A stretch of DNA of 62,563 nt, taken from Demequina lutea (GTDB taxonomy: Bacteria; Actinomycetota; Actinomycetes; Actinomycetales; Demequinaceae). Under the pieces are notes generated by a model, which was not told the origin of the DNA, did not search any database, and was given only the letters and a program-made list of their open reading frames with translations. The stretch covers positions 1 to 62,563 of the forward strand of contig QKAX01000173.1 of assembly GCA_003246255.1 (NCBI GenBank), given 5' to 3'. The translations under genes and the position numbers were made by a program. The first letter of the stretch is position 1; each line of letters starts with the position of its first letter. Of this stretch, positions 24,503-34,012 are shown piece by piece.

Positions 24503-27500
24503 ATGAGCACGCCCTTTGTCAGGGCCGTGCTGGTCACCGACGGTAGAACCGATCACCTGCCCGCATTCTTCGCCGCGTTTGAGGCCGTCGCCGAGGTCCC
24601 ACCCCGGCTTGAGGTCGTGCTGGTCAACGGCGCCGAAGTAGACATCCCTGCGTCGTTGGCGGTCACGATTGCGCGCATCGACTCGTCCTCCTACGCGGAG
24701 TCCCTCACCGCGATCGTCGGCTCCACGGCGCCGCGCGAGGGTGAACTGCTGTGGTTGCTGCACGACGACTCGGCGCCATCGCCCGGCATGCTCGACGCGC
24801 TCGTCGCCGCCTCGGCCAAGCGTCCCCGGGCCGCCGTCATCGGGCCGGCGCACGTGCGATGGACGGATAGCTCGCGCCTCATCTCGCTGGGCACCACCGT
24901 GTCACGCGTGGGAGCGCGCCGCGTGGGCCTTGTCGTCGAGGACGATATCAATCAGGGCCAGCACGACTGGCGCGAGGACGTCATGGCGGTGTCGCTCGCC
25001 GGTGCGCTCGTGCGAAGGGACGCGTGGGACGCGCTTGGCGGTCTTGACGCCGGCTACCGCGGCTACGGCGACAGCCTTGAGTTGTGTCGACGTGCGTGGG
25101 CGGCCGGGTGGGACGTGGTGGTGGTACCGCACGCACTGCTGAGGCATGCACAGGACGGCCTGCACGGACTCCGCACCGGGCACGGCGATCGTGCGTCCAC
25201 GCACGCGACGCGACGCACCAGCGAGTGGCATCACGCGCTCGCCTGGGCCCCGTGGTGGGCCTCCCTCTTTGTTGCGGTCCTGATCCCCCTCAGTGCGTTG
25301 GCGCGGTTCCCCATCCGCATCGCGCAAAACGTGCCGCGTGTGGCGTTCGCCGAGTTGGCTGTGCCGTTCCTGGTCCTGACCCGCGCGGCGTCGATCGCCT
25401 CGACTGTGCGTGGACGCTACCGCGCCAAGGCGACCGGGCGCATCGACTCGAGGCTCTTTGCCTCCGCACGGCAGGTGGTGGACGCGGTCCGGCAGCGTGA
25501 GTTGGGGAGTCTTGAGCGCTCCAGAGCGGCACGCGCGCAGAGCGAGATGGTGCGAGCTGAGGCCGAGCGTGCGGCGGGCCGGCAGCGCCTGGGGCTGTGG
25601 GTCACGGTGGTGGTGGCCGCGGCGGCTGCCGTCGCGCTTTCCGCCCGCTGGGTGGGCGAGGTCGGCTCCGGCGCCATGCTCTCGGCGCCGGGCCTCGGCG
25701 CGAGCGATGTGTCCCTCGGCACTGTGTGGGCGCGGACCTGGACCGGATGGTCTGACACGGGCCTCGGCGGGCCCGGCATCGACGGTGCCTTCGCGGGCCT
25801 CATGCTTCCCCTGGCGCTGGTGCCCGGTGGCATGCGGGTGGGGATCGCCGTGCTCCTTAGTGCCGCACCGCTCGCGGCCGCCCTGTGGGGGTGGTGGGCG
25901 GCGGGCCACGCCACCCGCGGTCCGTGGATTCGCGTGGCCGCGGCCGTGGTGTGGGCGCTGTGGCCCCCGTTCCTCGCGGCGATAGCAGACGGCAGAGTGG
26001 GCCCGGTCTTGGCCCACCTCGCCCTCGCTGCGGCGGCTATTGCGGCCGCTCGCGCGACCGGCTGGCGCAGGGGCGAGTTGATTGGCGGCGGTGAGGAGCT
26101 CGCGCCGCCAGCGCCGTCCGCCTCGGCGAGCCTGGCCGGCGCGCTCGCCCTCACAGTCGCCACGATCGCGCAACCCGTGCTGCTCTTGCCTGTGGTGCTG
26201 CTTGTCGCCGTGCTGGGCGCGCGCGCAGGCCGATTGCGGTGGCGCGTGTGGAGCATGGCGGGCGTCCCGCTCATGCTGGGAGCGCCGGGCCTCGTGGCCG
26301 CCGCACGCCACCTTGACGCGCCCACGGTAGCGCTCTCGATCATTGCGCGGGAGCCAGGCCCCGGCGCGACATTCGAGGGCAGCATCTGGATGACGGCCCT
26401 CGGCGCGGCCGATCCGGCCAGATGGGCGGGCGACCTACGCGCGGCCTGGCCGCTTGGCGTGGCGGCCGCAGGCGTCGTCGCGGTGCTTGCTGTGGCAGGC
26501 CTCGCGTCGCGCAGGGCCGCCAGGCCGGCCTCCTGGGGTCTCGCCATCGCCGGACTGGGCGTGGGGGTGTCAGCATGGTCGGCAAGCGCCACCGCCGCCT
26601 GGGCGGATGGCGCTGGACACGGCGCCATATCTGGCTGGCCGGGCACGGGCTCCTCGCTGGTCGCCCTCGGAGGGTTGATCGCAGCGCTCTCAGCTCATGG
26701 CGCGGCCCTGCCACGTGTGGGCGCCAGGTTTGCCGTGGCACGCACTGTAGGGGCAGCCGCCGCGACCCTTGCCGTCGGTGCAAGCCTTGGCGCGACAGTC
26801 ATGATGGCCTTGCCCTCGTCGCCGCGAGGATCCCTCACCACTGCCGACCCCCATGTGCTTCCGCTGGCTGTGCCCCTCGACCAGTCGGGGGCTGCGCGGC
26901 AGCGCGTCCTCGTCCTTGCCGATGCCGGGGGCACCGTCTCGTACGACGTGCTCACCACCGACGGCGACACCCTGCTTGTCGGTCGCGCGGATGTAGGCCC
27001 CGACGGCGCCCCGCTGGACGGAGGGGGAGCCACCGTGGGGATCGACGCGCTCGCCGAGGCCGTCGCTGCGGCGAGCGTCTCGGGTGCCGCCGACTTGTCG
27101 CCGTTCGTTGCGTGGGGCATCGGCACCATCGTCGTGGCACCTGGCGGTGACAGGATTGCCGGCGCTCTCGACCAGAACGGCCAGGTTTCCCTCGCCGGAG
27201 GTTCCGAACGCGGCAGGACCTACCGGCTCAACGATGGTGGAGTCGAGCGCGCGTGGATCGAGGCACCCGATGGCGAGGCGTCGCCACTCGAGTCGGGTGC
27301 CACGTGGGGCGAGACCGCTGCGGTGCCGGCGGGCGGCGGCACCTTGGTCATTGCCGTCCCGGCCTCGGCTGGATGGACGGCGCAGGCCGACGGGGTCGAG
27401 CTCGAGCCGATTGACGATGTGTGGGGACGGGCATCGTTCGCGGTGCCGGCGGGGGCGCAGCACGTGAACTACTCGTACCGCGACCCGCTGCAGCGATGGT

Positions 27501-27583
27501 GGTGGTGGGCGAGCGCCTTCGCGCTCGCGTGGGCGCTCGTTGGCTCGGTGCCGCTCAGGCGCTCCAAGGAGGTGACTGCATGA
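24503..27583 (+). CDS. GT2 glycosyltransferase fused to a large membrane domain
   Basis: Protein of 1026 residues. The N-terminal ~230 residues are a family-2 glycosyltransferase (LLWLLHDDSAPSPGML with the DXD-like HDD at 87-89; GYGDSLELCRRAWAAGW as the acceptor-side motif). About 12 membrane helices follow from ~245, and a C-terminal soluble part (~780-1000) is probably external, ending in a final helix. Very large GT2-membrane fusions of this kind recur beside whiB2 and DUF5719 genes in actinobacteria and are assumed to build envelope glycans. No clear Shine-Dalgarno precedes ATG 24503. The stop overlaps the next gene (ATGA). Confidence 0.8.
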   Translation: MSTPFVRAVLVTDGRTDHLPAFFAAFEAVAEVPPRLEVVLVNGAEVDIPASLAVTIARIDSSSYAESLTAIVGSTAPREGELLWLLHDDSAPSPGMLDALVAASAKRPRAAVIGPAHVRWTDSSRLISLGTTVSRVGARRVGLVVEDDINQGQHDWREDVMAVSLAGALVRRDAWDALGGLDAGYRGYGDSLELCRRAWAAGWDVVVVPHALLRHAQDGLHGLRTGHGDRASTHATRRTSEWHHALAWAPWWASLFVAVLIPLSALARFPIRIAQNVPRVAFAELAVPFLVLTRAASIASTVRGRYRAKATGRIDSRLFASARQVVDAVRQRELGSLERSRAARAQSEMVRAEAERAAGRQRLGLWVTVVVAAAAAVALSARWVGEVGSGAMLSAPGLGASDVSLGTVWARTWTGWSDTGLGGPGIDGAFAGLMLPLALVPGGMRVGIAVLLSAAPLAAALWGWWAAGHATRGPWIRVAAAVVWALWPPFLAAIADGRVGPVLAHLALAAAAIAAARATGWRRGELIGGGEELAPPAPSASASLAGALALTVATIAQPVLLLPVVLLVAVLGARAGRLRWRVWSMAGVPLMLGAPGLVAAARHLDAPTVALSIIAREPGPGATFEGSIWMTALGAADPARWAGDLRAAWPLGVAAAGVVAVLAVAGLASRRAARPASWGLAIAGLGVGVSAWSASATAAWADGAGHGAISGWPGTGSSLVALGGLIAALSAHGAALPRVGARFAVARTVGAAAATLAVGASLGATVMMALPSSPRGSLTTADPHVLPLAVPLDQSGAARQRVLVLADAGGTVSYDVLTTDGDTLLVGRADVGPDGAPLDGGGATVGIDALAEAVAAASVSGAADLSPFVAWGIGTIVVAPGGDRIAGALDQNGQVSLAGGSERGRTYRLNDGGVERAWIEAPDGEASPLESGATWGETAAVPAGGGTLVIAVPASAGWTAQADGVELEPIDDVWGRASFAVPAGAQHVNYSYRDPLQRWWWWASAFALAWALVGSVPLRRSKEVTA

Positions 27584-28911
27584 CGCGGTCCATCATCGCG
27601 CGCCTCGTCGCCGGGGCATCGGTCGCTGCGGGTGCGGCGGCTCTTGCCTACGCCTCGACCCCGGACATCAGTGCCGCGCAGCCCCGATCGTTCGACGTGC
27701 CCACCCCGGCCCCTGTGGTCGGTTGCCCTGGTCAGCAGGCGGTCCCGGTGGGGGACGTGGGCGCTGGCGGTGAGCTCGGCTCGGCTCCTACCGATAGATC
27801 GTTCCAGCTCTGGACCCCCACCGAGGGGGTGGCGGCCGGCGACGGATTCGTGGCGCAGGCGGCGGTGGGCGTGCAGATGGAGCGCATTGGAGACGGTGAC
27901 ATCGAGGGGTGGTCGGCGCTCACGTGTGGCCAGCCGCAGTTCGACCAGTGGCTTGTGGGAGGCGCGACAACGCTCGGGTCGAGCGCGCGCCTGGTGCTCA
28001 CCAACCCCTCGGCGGCCCCCACCGAGGCGACCATCACCGTGTACGGCGCGCTGGGCCAGGTCGAGGACTCGGCGGTGGTGCCAGTGGCGCCCGGTCAGCA
28101 GGCCGATCGGCTGCTCGAGGGCGTGGCGCTTGAGCAACCGTCCATCGTGGTGCGGGTGCAGGCGTCTGGGCCCGGCGTGGTGGCTGCTGTTCAGGACTCC
28201 CGGCTCGACGGCTTCCAGCCGGCCGGCACCTCGTGGGTCGGGGCGAGCGACCTGGCTCAGCAACTCGTTGTTCCCGCCATGGGGCTGGGCGCCGCCGACG
28301 CCACGTCGACCCTCCGCATGCTGGCCCCCGAGGGCGCGACGGTGGACCTCACCCTCGTGTCGCAGCAGGGGATTGAGGCCTGGTCGACGGGGGAGGCGCT
28401 CACGTTGGAACCGGGCGAGGTGACAGATATTGCCGTGCCCGCCGGCGTGCTCGGAGCTCTCGAGATCGAGGCCGACGCGCCGGTGGTCGCGGCCGCCATG
28501 ACCTCGGTACCGCGTGCAGTGGCCGAGGGCCTCGAGGGCGACGTCGCCGCCGACATCACCTGGGTGCCGGCCCGGCGCGGCGGTGAGCGGGAGCAGATAG
28601 GCGTGGTGCCAGTCGACGGTGCGCGGCTCGCCGTCTACTCGCCGTTTGGCACGACAGCGGTGTTTACCGATGCTGGCGGAGCCGAGGTGGCATCGGCGTC
28701 GATACCCGCACGCACCGTGCAGTGGGTGGAGGTCGACGCCGCTCCCGGCACGGTGATCTCGTCGACGGCGGATGTGTCGTGGGTGTTCATCGCGACGAGT
28801 GACGAGGGCTATGTCGCGTCAGCGTCGCCGTCGAGCGTGGGTGTGGAGGCGCTGTCGGCGAGCGTGATCACGGCGCCATATCCGTCGCCCGACTACTCGT
28901 CGCGGCCGTAG
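27580..28911 (+). CDS. DUF5719 exported protein
   Basis: Protein of 443 residues with an N-terminal signal or anchor helix (RLVAGASVAAGAAALAYAS) and a repetitive beta-rich exterior domain (RLVLTNPSAAPTEATITVYG, VVVRVQASGPGVVAAVQDSR) typical of DUF5719. Its function is not known. AAGGAGGTGA five bases before ATG 27580 is one of the strongest ribosome sites in the window, and the start overlaps the stop of the GT2 gene. The pair is therefore a coupled unit likely to act on the same surface glycan. The 3' end overlaps the convergent Rv3259-like gene by 19 bp. Confidence 0.8.
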   Translation: MTRSIIARLVAGASVAAGAAALAYASTPDISAAQPRSFDVPTPAPVVGCPGQQAVPVGDVGAGGELGSAPTDRSFQLWTPTEGVAAGDGFVAQAAVGVQMERIGDGDIEGWSALTCGQPQFDQWLVGGATTLGSSARLVLTNPSAAPTEATITVYGALGQVEDSAVVPVAPGQQADRLLEGVALEQPSIVVRVQASGPGVVAAVQDSRLDGFQPAGTSWVGASDLAQQLVVPAMGLGAADATSTLRMLAPEGATVDLTLVSQQGIEAWSTGEALTLEPGEVTDIAVPAGVLGALEIEADAPVVAAAMTSVPRAVAEGLEGDVAADITWVPARRGGEREQIGVVPVDGARLAVYSPFGTTAVFTDAGGAEVASASIPARTVQWVEVDAAPGTVISSTADVSWVFIATSDEGYVASASPSSVGVEALSASVITAPYPSPDYSSRP

Positions 28912-29294
28912 TCCGGGTCCACCTCGTCGGGCCTCATGCTCAGCAGGTGCGCCACCTGCTCCGCCAGAATGTCGCGGACAAGGCCCGGGATGTCGTCCGA
29001 GCCCGCACGCTGCTCAAGCGGGCGGCGGTACAGCACAATGCGCGTGGGCGCGCCAAATTCGCCAGGGAAGACACGTCCGAGCGGCACCCCGGATTCCCAC
29101 GGAGCCGGGTCCGAGGGCGGCACGTCCTCGACGCCAAACTCGACGCGACCCCAGTGTTCGCCCCAGCGGCTGCCGAGGCGCTCGGAGAGTTCGCCCACCA
29201 GTTCGTCAAAGCGCTCGGCGCGCGTTCGATAGCCGGGCAACGCCGGGGGAAGCAAGGGTCGCCGCATGCCCCGGCCGTGCGCGTCTCTCCTCAT
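28893..29294 (-). CDS. Rv3259-like metallopeptidase-family protein with altered zinc motif
   Basis: Protein of 133 residues related to the small zincin-like family (Mycobacterium Rv3259) encoded between whiB2 and the DUF3499 gene in many actinobacteria. Features: RAERFDELVGELSERL, VEFGVEDVPPSD, and RIVLYRRPLEQRA. Where zincins carry HExxH, this protein reads EQVAH at 112-116, so the first histidine and the catalytic glutamate are absent. TAGGGT ends six bases before ATG 29294 on the minus strand, predicting a leaderless transcript and supporting the start. Whether any member of this branch is an active peptidase is doubtful. Confidence 0.75.
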   Translation of the reverse strand: MRRDAHGRGMRRPLLPPALPGYRTRAERFDELVGELSERLGSRWGEHWGRVEFGVEDVPPSDPAPWESGVPLGRVFPGEFGAPTRIVLYRRPLEQRAGSDDIPGLVRDILAEQVAHLLSMRPDEVDPDYGRDE

Positions 29295-29364
29295 GAGGCG
29301 ACCCTAGCGCGAGGCGTCGGCGTGGTGGCGCGACTGACGCGGAAGGCCCGGGTACCGTCGTGGT

Positions 29365-29733
29365 GTGATCGTGTCCCGCCAGTGTTCCAAGACGGCCTGC
29401 TCGCGCCCTGCGGCGGCGACGCTCACGTATGTGTACGCGGACTCGACAGTGGTGGTGGGTCAGTTGTCCACTCACGCCGAGCCGCACAGCTACGACCTGT
29501 GCGCGCAGCACGCGCAGTCCTTCACCGCCCCGCGCGGCTGGGACGTGGTCCACATCCACCAGGAGTACGAGGAGCGCGGCCCGTCCGAGGACGATCTCGA
29601 TGCGCTGGCGCGGGCTGTCCGCGAGGCCGGCAGGCAGCCGGTGGCGCCTGAGCTGCCAGCGGTTCAGCCATCGCCTCCGCTCGCCTCTGAGCCCCGCCGC
29701 GGACACCTGCGCGTGGTGGGCACGGACGTCTGA
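29365..29733 (+). CDS. DUF3499 family protein
   Basis: Protein of 122 residues homologous to mycobacterial Rv3258c. The N-terminal half carries RQCSKTACSRPAAATLTYVYA and YDLCAQHAQSFTAPRGWDVV, with cysteines and a histidine spaced as in a small zinc-binding fold. The C-terminal half is Pro/Ala-rich and variable. TACCGT ends six bases before GTG 29365, so the mRNA is probably leaderless, which favours this start over GTG 29371. Function unknown; the order with Rv3259-like and manB is conserved in actinobacteria. Confidence 0.88.
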   Translation: MIVSRQCSKTACSRPAAATLTYVYADSTVVVGQLSTHAEPHSYDLCAQHAQSFTAPRGWDVVHIHQEYEERGPSEDDLDALARAVREAGRQPVAPELPAVQPSPPLASEPRRGHLRVVGTDV

Positions 29734-29767
29734 CCCGAACGCCCTCGGCGGAGGCTAGGCTATCCGC

Positions 29768-31183
29768 GTGACGTACCCCGATCTCAGTTCCCTGATCAAG
29801 TCGTACGACGTGCGTGGCGTCGTGGGTGAGGACCTCACCCTCGATGTGGCCACAGCCGTCGGCGCCGCCTTTGCCGATGCCATCGTGTTGCCCGAGGGCG
29901 AGACGCGAGTGGTGATTGGCCACGACATGCGCGACAGCTCGCCCGGCCTCACCGACGCGGTGGTGGACGGCCTCACGAGCCGCGGCGTGGACGTGGTGAA
30001 GATGGGGCTGACGTCCACTGACGGCCTGTACTTTGCCTCGGGGCACCTGAACCTGCCGGGCGTGATGATCACGGCGAGCCACAACCCCGCCGCCTACAAC
30101 GGCATGAAGATGTGCCGCTCGCGTGCGAGGGCCGTGGGAGAGAACTCGGGCCTCGGCGATGTGCGCGAGGTGACAGCCCGCTACCTGGTGGACGGCTGGG
30201 AGCGCGCCGACGCCGCCGGTACCGTGACGGAGCAGCCGCTCATCACCGCGTACGCCGAGTTCCTGCGCGGCCTGGTGCCGCTGGAGAACGGCCGACCGCT
30301 GAAGGTGGTGGTGGACGCCGCGAACGCGATGGGCGGCTACACAGTGCCGATCGTGCTGGGCACCGAGGGCGGCCTCGAGGCGCTGCCGCTCGAGATTGTT
30401 CCGCTGTACTTCGAGCTCGATGGCACGTTCCCCAACCACGAGCCCAACCCGCTCGAGGAAGAGAACCTGCGCGACCTGCAGGCGGCCGTGAAGGCCCATG
30501 GCGCCGACATCGGCCTCGCCTTCGACGGCGACGCCGACCGCTGCTTCGTCGTGGACGAGCGTGGCGAGGTGGTGCGGGCATCGGCCATCACCGCGCTCGT
30601 GGGCCTGCGCGAGGCCGAGCTGGAGAAGGCCGCGGGACGTACCCCCAACGTCGTCTACAACACCGTCTCGTCGATGGCGGTGCCGGAGTTGCTCGGCGAG
30701 GCGGGCGCCACCACGTGGCGCTCCAAGGTGGGGCACTCGAACGTCAAGGCCATCATGGCGCGCGAGGACGCGGTCTTTGGTGGCGAGCACTCGGCCCACT
30801 TCTACTTCCGCAACTTCTGGTACGCCGATTCGGGCATGCTCGCGGCGATGCACGTGCTGGCGGCGCTTGGCGAGTCCGATGCCCCGTTGTCGCAGCTGCT
30901 CGAGGCGTACGACCCGTATCCGGCGTCGGGCGAGATCAACTCCGTCGTGGCGGACGTGCAGGAGGCCCTCAGCCGCGTGGTGGCGTCATTCTGGACCGAA
31001 GGCGTCGACATGGACGACGTGGACGGCGTGAGGCTGTCGCACTGGGAGTCCGAGCCCAAGTGGTGGATCTCTGTGCGCCCCAGCGGCACGGAGCCGCTGC
31101 TGCGGCTGAACGTGGAGGCCGCAGATCGCGTCACGATGGAGCGCATCCGTGACGAGGCGCTCGCGGTGATTCGGGAGGGCTAA
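29768..31183 (+). CDS. manB: Phosphomannomutase/phosphoglucomutase
   Basis: Alpha-D-phosphohexomutase of 471 residues that interconverts hexose 6- and 1-phosphates, feeding GDP-mannose and other envelope sugars. Catalytic serine loop TASHNPAAYNGMK (S104), metal loop DGDADR (from D253), sugar loop GGEHSAHFYFRN and phosphate loop RPSGTEPLLRL are all present. TAGGCT ends six bases before GTG 29768, predicting leaderless translation. The CDF transporter starts immediately after the stop, so both share a transcript. Mycobacterial counterpart: Rv3257c (pmmA/manB). Confidence 0.95.
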   Translation: MTYPDLSSLIKSYDVRGVVGEDLTLDVATAVGAAFADAIVLPEGETRVVIGHDMRDSSPGLTDAVVDGLTSRGVDVVKMGLTSTDGLYFASGHLNLPGVMITASHNPAAYNGMKMCRSRARAVGENSGLGDVREVTARYLVDGWERADAAGTVTEQPLITAYAEFLRGLVPLENGRPLKVVVDAANAMGGYTVPIVLGTEGGLEALPLEIVPLYFELDGTFPNHEPNPLEEENLRDLQAAVKAHGADIGLAFDGDADRCFVVDERGEVVRASAITALVGLREAELEKAAGRTPNVVYNTVSSMAVPELLGEAGATTWRSKVGHSNVKAIMAREDAVFGGEHSAHFYFRNFWYADSGMLAAMHVLAALGESDAPLSQLLEAYDPYPASGEINSVVADVQEALSRVVASFWTEGVDMDDVDGVRLSHWESEPKWWISVRPSGTEPLLRLNVEAADRVTMERIRDEALAVIREG

Positions 31184-32104
31184 GTGTCAACCGAGGGTGG
31201 GAACAAGGCCGTTGTCGCGGCGCTGAGTGCGAACCTTGGCATCGGCGTCACCAAGTTCGCGGCATTCCTGCTGACGGGAGCCTCGTCGATGCTGGCGGAG
31301 TCGATCCACTCGGTCGCCGACTCCGGCAACCAGGTGCTGCTCCTTGTGGGCGGGCGCAAGGCCCGCAAGGAGGCCACCCCGGACCACCCGTTCGGCTTCT
31401 CGCGCTACCGGTACTACTACGCGTTCCTGGTGGCGGTGGTGCTGTTCACCCTCGGTGGACTGTTCGCTCTCTATGAGGCGTGGCACAAGTTCCAGCACCC
31501 GGAGCCCATCGAGTCGTGGCACTGGGTGCCGATCGTGGTGCTGCTGGTGGGCATCGCGCTCGAGGGGATGTCCTTCAGGACTGCCGTCAAGGAGTCGAAC
31601 CCGCTGCGCGGCAACCAGAGCTGGCTGACCTTCATCCGCCGGTCGCGCTCGCCGGAACTGCCAGTCATCTTGCTCGAGGACTTCGGCGCGCTCGTGGGCC
31701 TCGTGTTCGCGCTGCTGGGCGTGGGGCTCACCCTTGTCACCGGCAACGGCATGTGGGACGCCGCAGGCACGGGCATGATCGGCCTATTGCTGGTGGTCAT
31801 CGCCGTGGTGTTGGCGCGCGAGACGCGCGAGATGCTGCTGGGCGAGTCCGCAACGGCCGACGACGTGGCAAAGATCCGCACGGCGCTCGCCGAGGCTGGC
31901 TATCCCGACGTCATCCACCTTCGCACCATGCACCTCGGCCCCGACGACATCCTCGTGACAGTTAAGGTGGGCGCTCAGGGCGTCGAGACGCTCACGGAGC
32001 TCGCCGATCGGACCGACGACGCCGAGTCGCGGATTCGCGCCGCGGTGCCGGCTGCGCGGCTCATCTTCATCGAGCCCGACGTGAGGCACGCCACCACCAC
32101 GTAG
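31184..32104 (+). CDS. Cation diffusion facilitator transporter
   Basis: CDF-family divalent metal exporter of 306 residues with six predicted helices. The helix-2 metal motif HSVAD (ESIHSVADSGNQ) is intact. At the helix-5 position, where Zn exporters often have HxxxD, the sequence is LLEDFGALVG, so the metal preference may differ. GTG 31184 directly abuts the manB stop with no spacer. A C-terminal cytoplasmic domain (~210-306) is present. The metal (Zn, Mn or other) cannot be assigned, and coupling to a mutase that needs Mg is probably incidental. Confidence 0.85.
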   Translation: MSTEGGNKAVVAALSANLGIGVTKFAAFLLTGASSMLAESIHSVADSGNQVLLLVGGRKARKEATPDHPFGFSRYRYYYAFLVAVVLFTLGGLFALYEAWHKFQHPEPIESWHWVPIVVLLVGIALEGMSFRTAVKESNPLRGNQSWLTFIRRSRSPELPVILLEDFGALVGLVFALLGVGLTLVTGNGMWDAAGTGMIGLLLVVIAVVLARETREMLLGESATADDVAKIRTALAEAGYPDVIHLRTMHLGPDDILVTVKVGAQGVETLTELADRTDDAESRIRAAVPAARLIFIEPDVRHATTT

Positions 32105-32138
32105 CCGGCGGTTCGGCGCGTCGTCGGCTTGCTGAGCG

Positions 32139-32963
32139 CTAGTTCTCGACGTCCTGGATGCCGTAGGGCAGGCGCGAGAGGCGCAGCGTCTCGGCGTGGT
32201 TGATCTGGTCGGCTCGCACGCCGGCCGCATACTCGCGGTCTCGGCGGGAGGCCAGCACTGCCGCAAGGAACGTCTCGGGGTGCGTGCCAGCCGGGGGCGC
32301 TGGAGCCACGTACTCGCCCACGCGGGCGGCAAGGTCGAGCCCAAAGCGCATGCGTGACTCGTGCGACATCTGCGCGGCGCGGCCAAGGAACAGCCTGGCA
32401 GTGAGCGCGAGGCCGTCCGGGAGCCTGCGCATGTCGGCTGTTGAGGCCCACTCGGCGAGGCCGAACGGCATCACGATGGGCGGCAACGCCGTCCGCCCGC
32501 CACGCGTGCGCATGGAGTACGTGCCCACCAGCATGTCGCCCAGCCGCTTTCCCCGCTCCGAGAGGAACGACGCGGTGGCCGCCACCATCCCGAGCGTCAT
32601 GTAGATCTCCAGCAGCCCCACGAGGGCACGGCCAAACGCGTAGCGCGCGGAGATGGGGCCACCATCGTCGCGCACGATGCGCAGGCCCACGGCAATGCGG
32701 CCGATGCTGCGCCCACGAGTGAGGGTCTCCACTGTGGCGGGCACCACGACAAACCACAGCACGGTGAGCGAGATGGCGATCGCGCGACCCAGCGCCGCGT
32801 TCGACACGGCAATGAGGGGGTTGATGAGGGAAGCAAGCACGGAGTAGGTGACGAGCATGACGATGCCGTCGATCGCGCCCGAGGCGACACGCATCACCAC
32901 GGATGCTGCCCCGGCATCGATCTCGACGCCCTCGCCCAGGATGATGTTGTCGTTGACGGCCAC
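32139..32963 (-). CDS. RDD-family membrane protein
   Basis: Protein of 274 residues: an RDD domain (~20-150) with three or four helices, including AIDGIVMLVTYS and TRGRSIGRIAVGLRIVRDDG, then a soluble C-terminal tail (~170-274). Function unknown. GTG 32963 has AGGAGGT three bases upstream. It lies divergent to the SpoIIM gene; the same pairing occurs near Rv3694c-Rv3695 in mycobacteria and leads into the MoxR/DUF58 cluster. Confidence 0.85.
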   Translation of the reverse strand: MAVNDNIILGEGVEIDAGAASVVMRVASGAIDGIVMLVTYSVLASLINPLIAVSNAALGRAIAISLTVLWFVVVPATVETLTRGRSIGRIAVGLRIVRDDGGPISARYAFGRALVGLLEIYMTLGMVAATASFLSERGKRLGDMLVGTYSMRTRGGRTALPPIVMPFGLAEWASTADMRRLPDGLALTARLFLGRAAQMSHESRMRFGLDLAARVGEYVAPAPPAGTHPETFLAAVLASRRDREYAAGVRADQINHAETLRLSRLPYGIQDVEN

Positions 32964-32992
32964 GTGACCTCCTCATGTGGCAGGCTACCTGA

Positions 32993-33988
32993 GTGGACAT
33001 CGATGCGTTCTCCGCCGTACGGGAGACAAAGTGGCGCCGACTTGAGCAGCTCAGCAGGGCACGCTCGCGCTCCGGTGCCGAGGCCGATGAGATGACGCGC
33101 CTGTACAGGTCAGCGGCGAGCGACCTTGCGACCGTGCGTTCGGCCGCGCCCGAGCCCGCGCTCGTGACGCGGCTCTCCATGCTGCTCGCGGGCTCGCGCG
33201 TGTGGCTGACGGGCGCGCGCCACATCCGTTCCGGCGACATCGGCCGCATGTTAACCCTCTCGCTGCCCGCCGCGCTCTACCGCGTGCGCTGGTGGGGAGT
33301 GGTCACCTCGCTGATAGTGGTGGTGCTCGCGTGGGTCGCGGGTTACTACACGCTGCACCATCCGGACGCGCTCAACCTGGTGGGGGATGCGCAGACGCGG
33401 CAGACGATCGCTGACGAGGAGTTCGCGAGCTACTACACCGAGTACGACAACACGAGCTTTGCCGCCACGGTGTTCACCAACAACGCGCTGCTCGCTGCCC
33501 AGTGCATCGCGTTCGGAGTGACCGGCGTGTATCCGCTGATCCTGCTGTACAACACTGTGCTGCAGATTGGCGTGGCGGGGGCCGTCATGGCCGAGCACGA
33601 TGCACTCGACATCTTCTTCCAGCTTCTCGCCCCCCACGGGCTGCTGGAGCTCAGCGCCGTGTTCATGGCCGCTGGCGCCGGCCTGCGCGTGTTCTGGACG
33701 CTCCTGGTGCCGGGCGGCCGTCCCCGCGGCGAGGCGCTCTCAGAGGTCTTCCGCACGCTGCTGCTCGTCGCGTTCGGTCTGGCCATGACCCTGTTCGTGT
33801 CGGGCCTGCTCGAGGGCTACGTCACGCCGTCCACGATGCCGTGGCTCGCGAAGGTCATCATCGGCGCGCTGGCGTGTGCCGCGTTCTGGGTGTGGGTCTT
33901 CGTGGGTGGTCGAAGCGCGATGCGTCGCGGCTTCACCGGCGATGACAACAAGGAGTTCACCGCCGAGGTGGCGCCGTACGCGGCATAG
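32993..33988 (+). CDS. SpoIIM-family membrane protein
   Basis: Protein of 331 residues of the stage II sporulation protein M family: a cytoplasmic N-terminal ~100 residues, then about five helices with FTNNALLAAQCIAFGVTGVYP and a large hydrophobic C-terminal half. In non-spore-formers its role is unclear; in mycobacteria (Rv3694c) it neighbours the same RDD, DUF58 and MoxR genes. CAGGCT ends six bases before GTG 32993, fitting the leaderless pattern. It is the only rightward gene inside this cluster. Confidence 0.88.
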   Translation: MDIDAFSAVRETKWRRLEQLSRARSRSGAEADEMTRLYRSAASDLATVRSAAPEPALVTRLSMLLAGSRVWLTGARHIRSGDIGRMLTLSLPAALYRVRWWGVVTSLIVVVLAWVAGYYTLHHPDALNLVGDAQTRQTIADEEFASYYTEYDNTSFAATVFTNNALLAAQCIAFGVTGVYPLILLYNTVLQIGVAGAVMAEHDALDIFFQLLAPHGLLELSAVFMAAGAGLRVFWTLLVPGGRPRGEALSEVFRTLLLVAFGLAMTLFVSGLLEGYVTPSTMPWLAKVIIGALACAAFWVWVFVGGRSAMRRGFTGDDNKEFTAEVAPYAA

Positions 33989-34012
33989 CGGCACCCGCTC
34001 GCCCCTCGGCGG

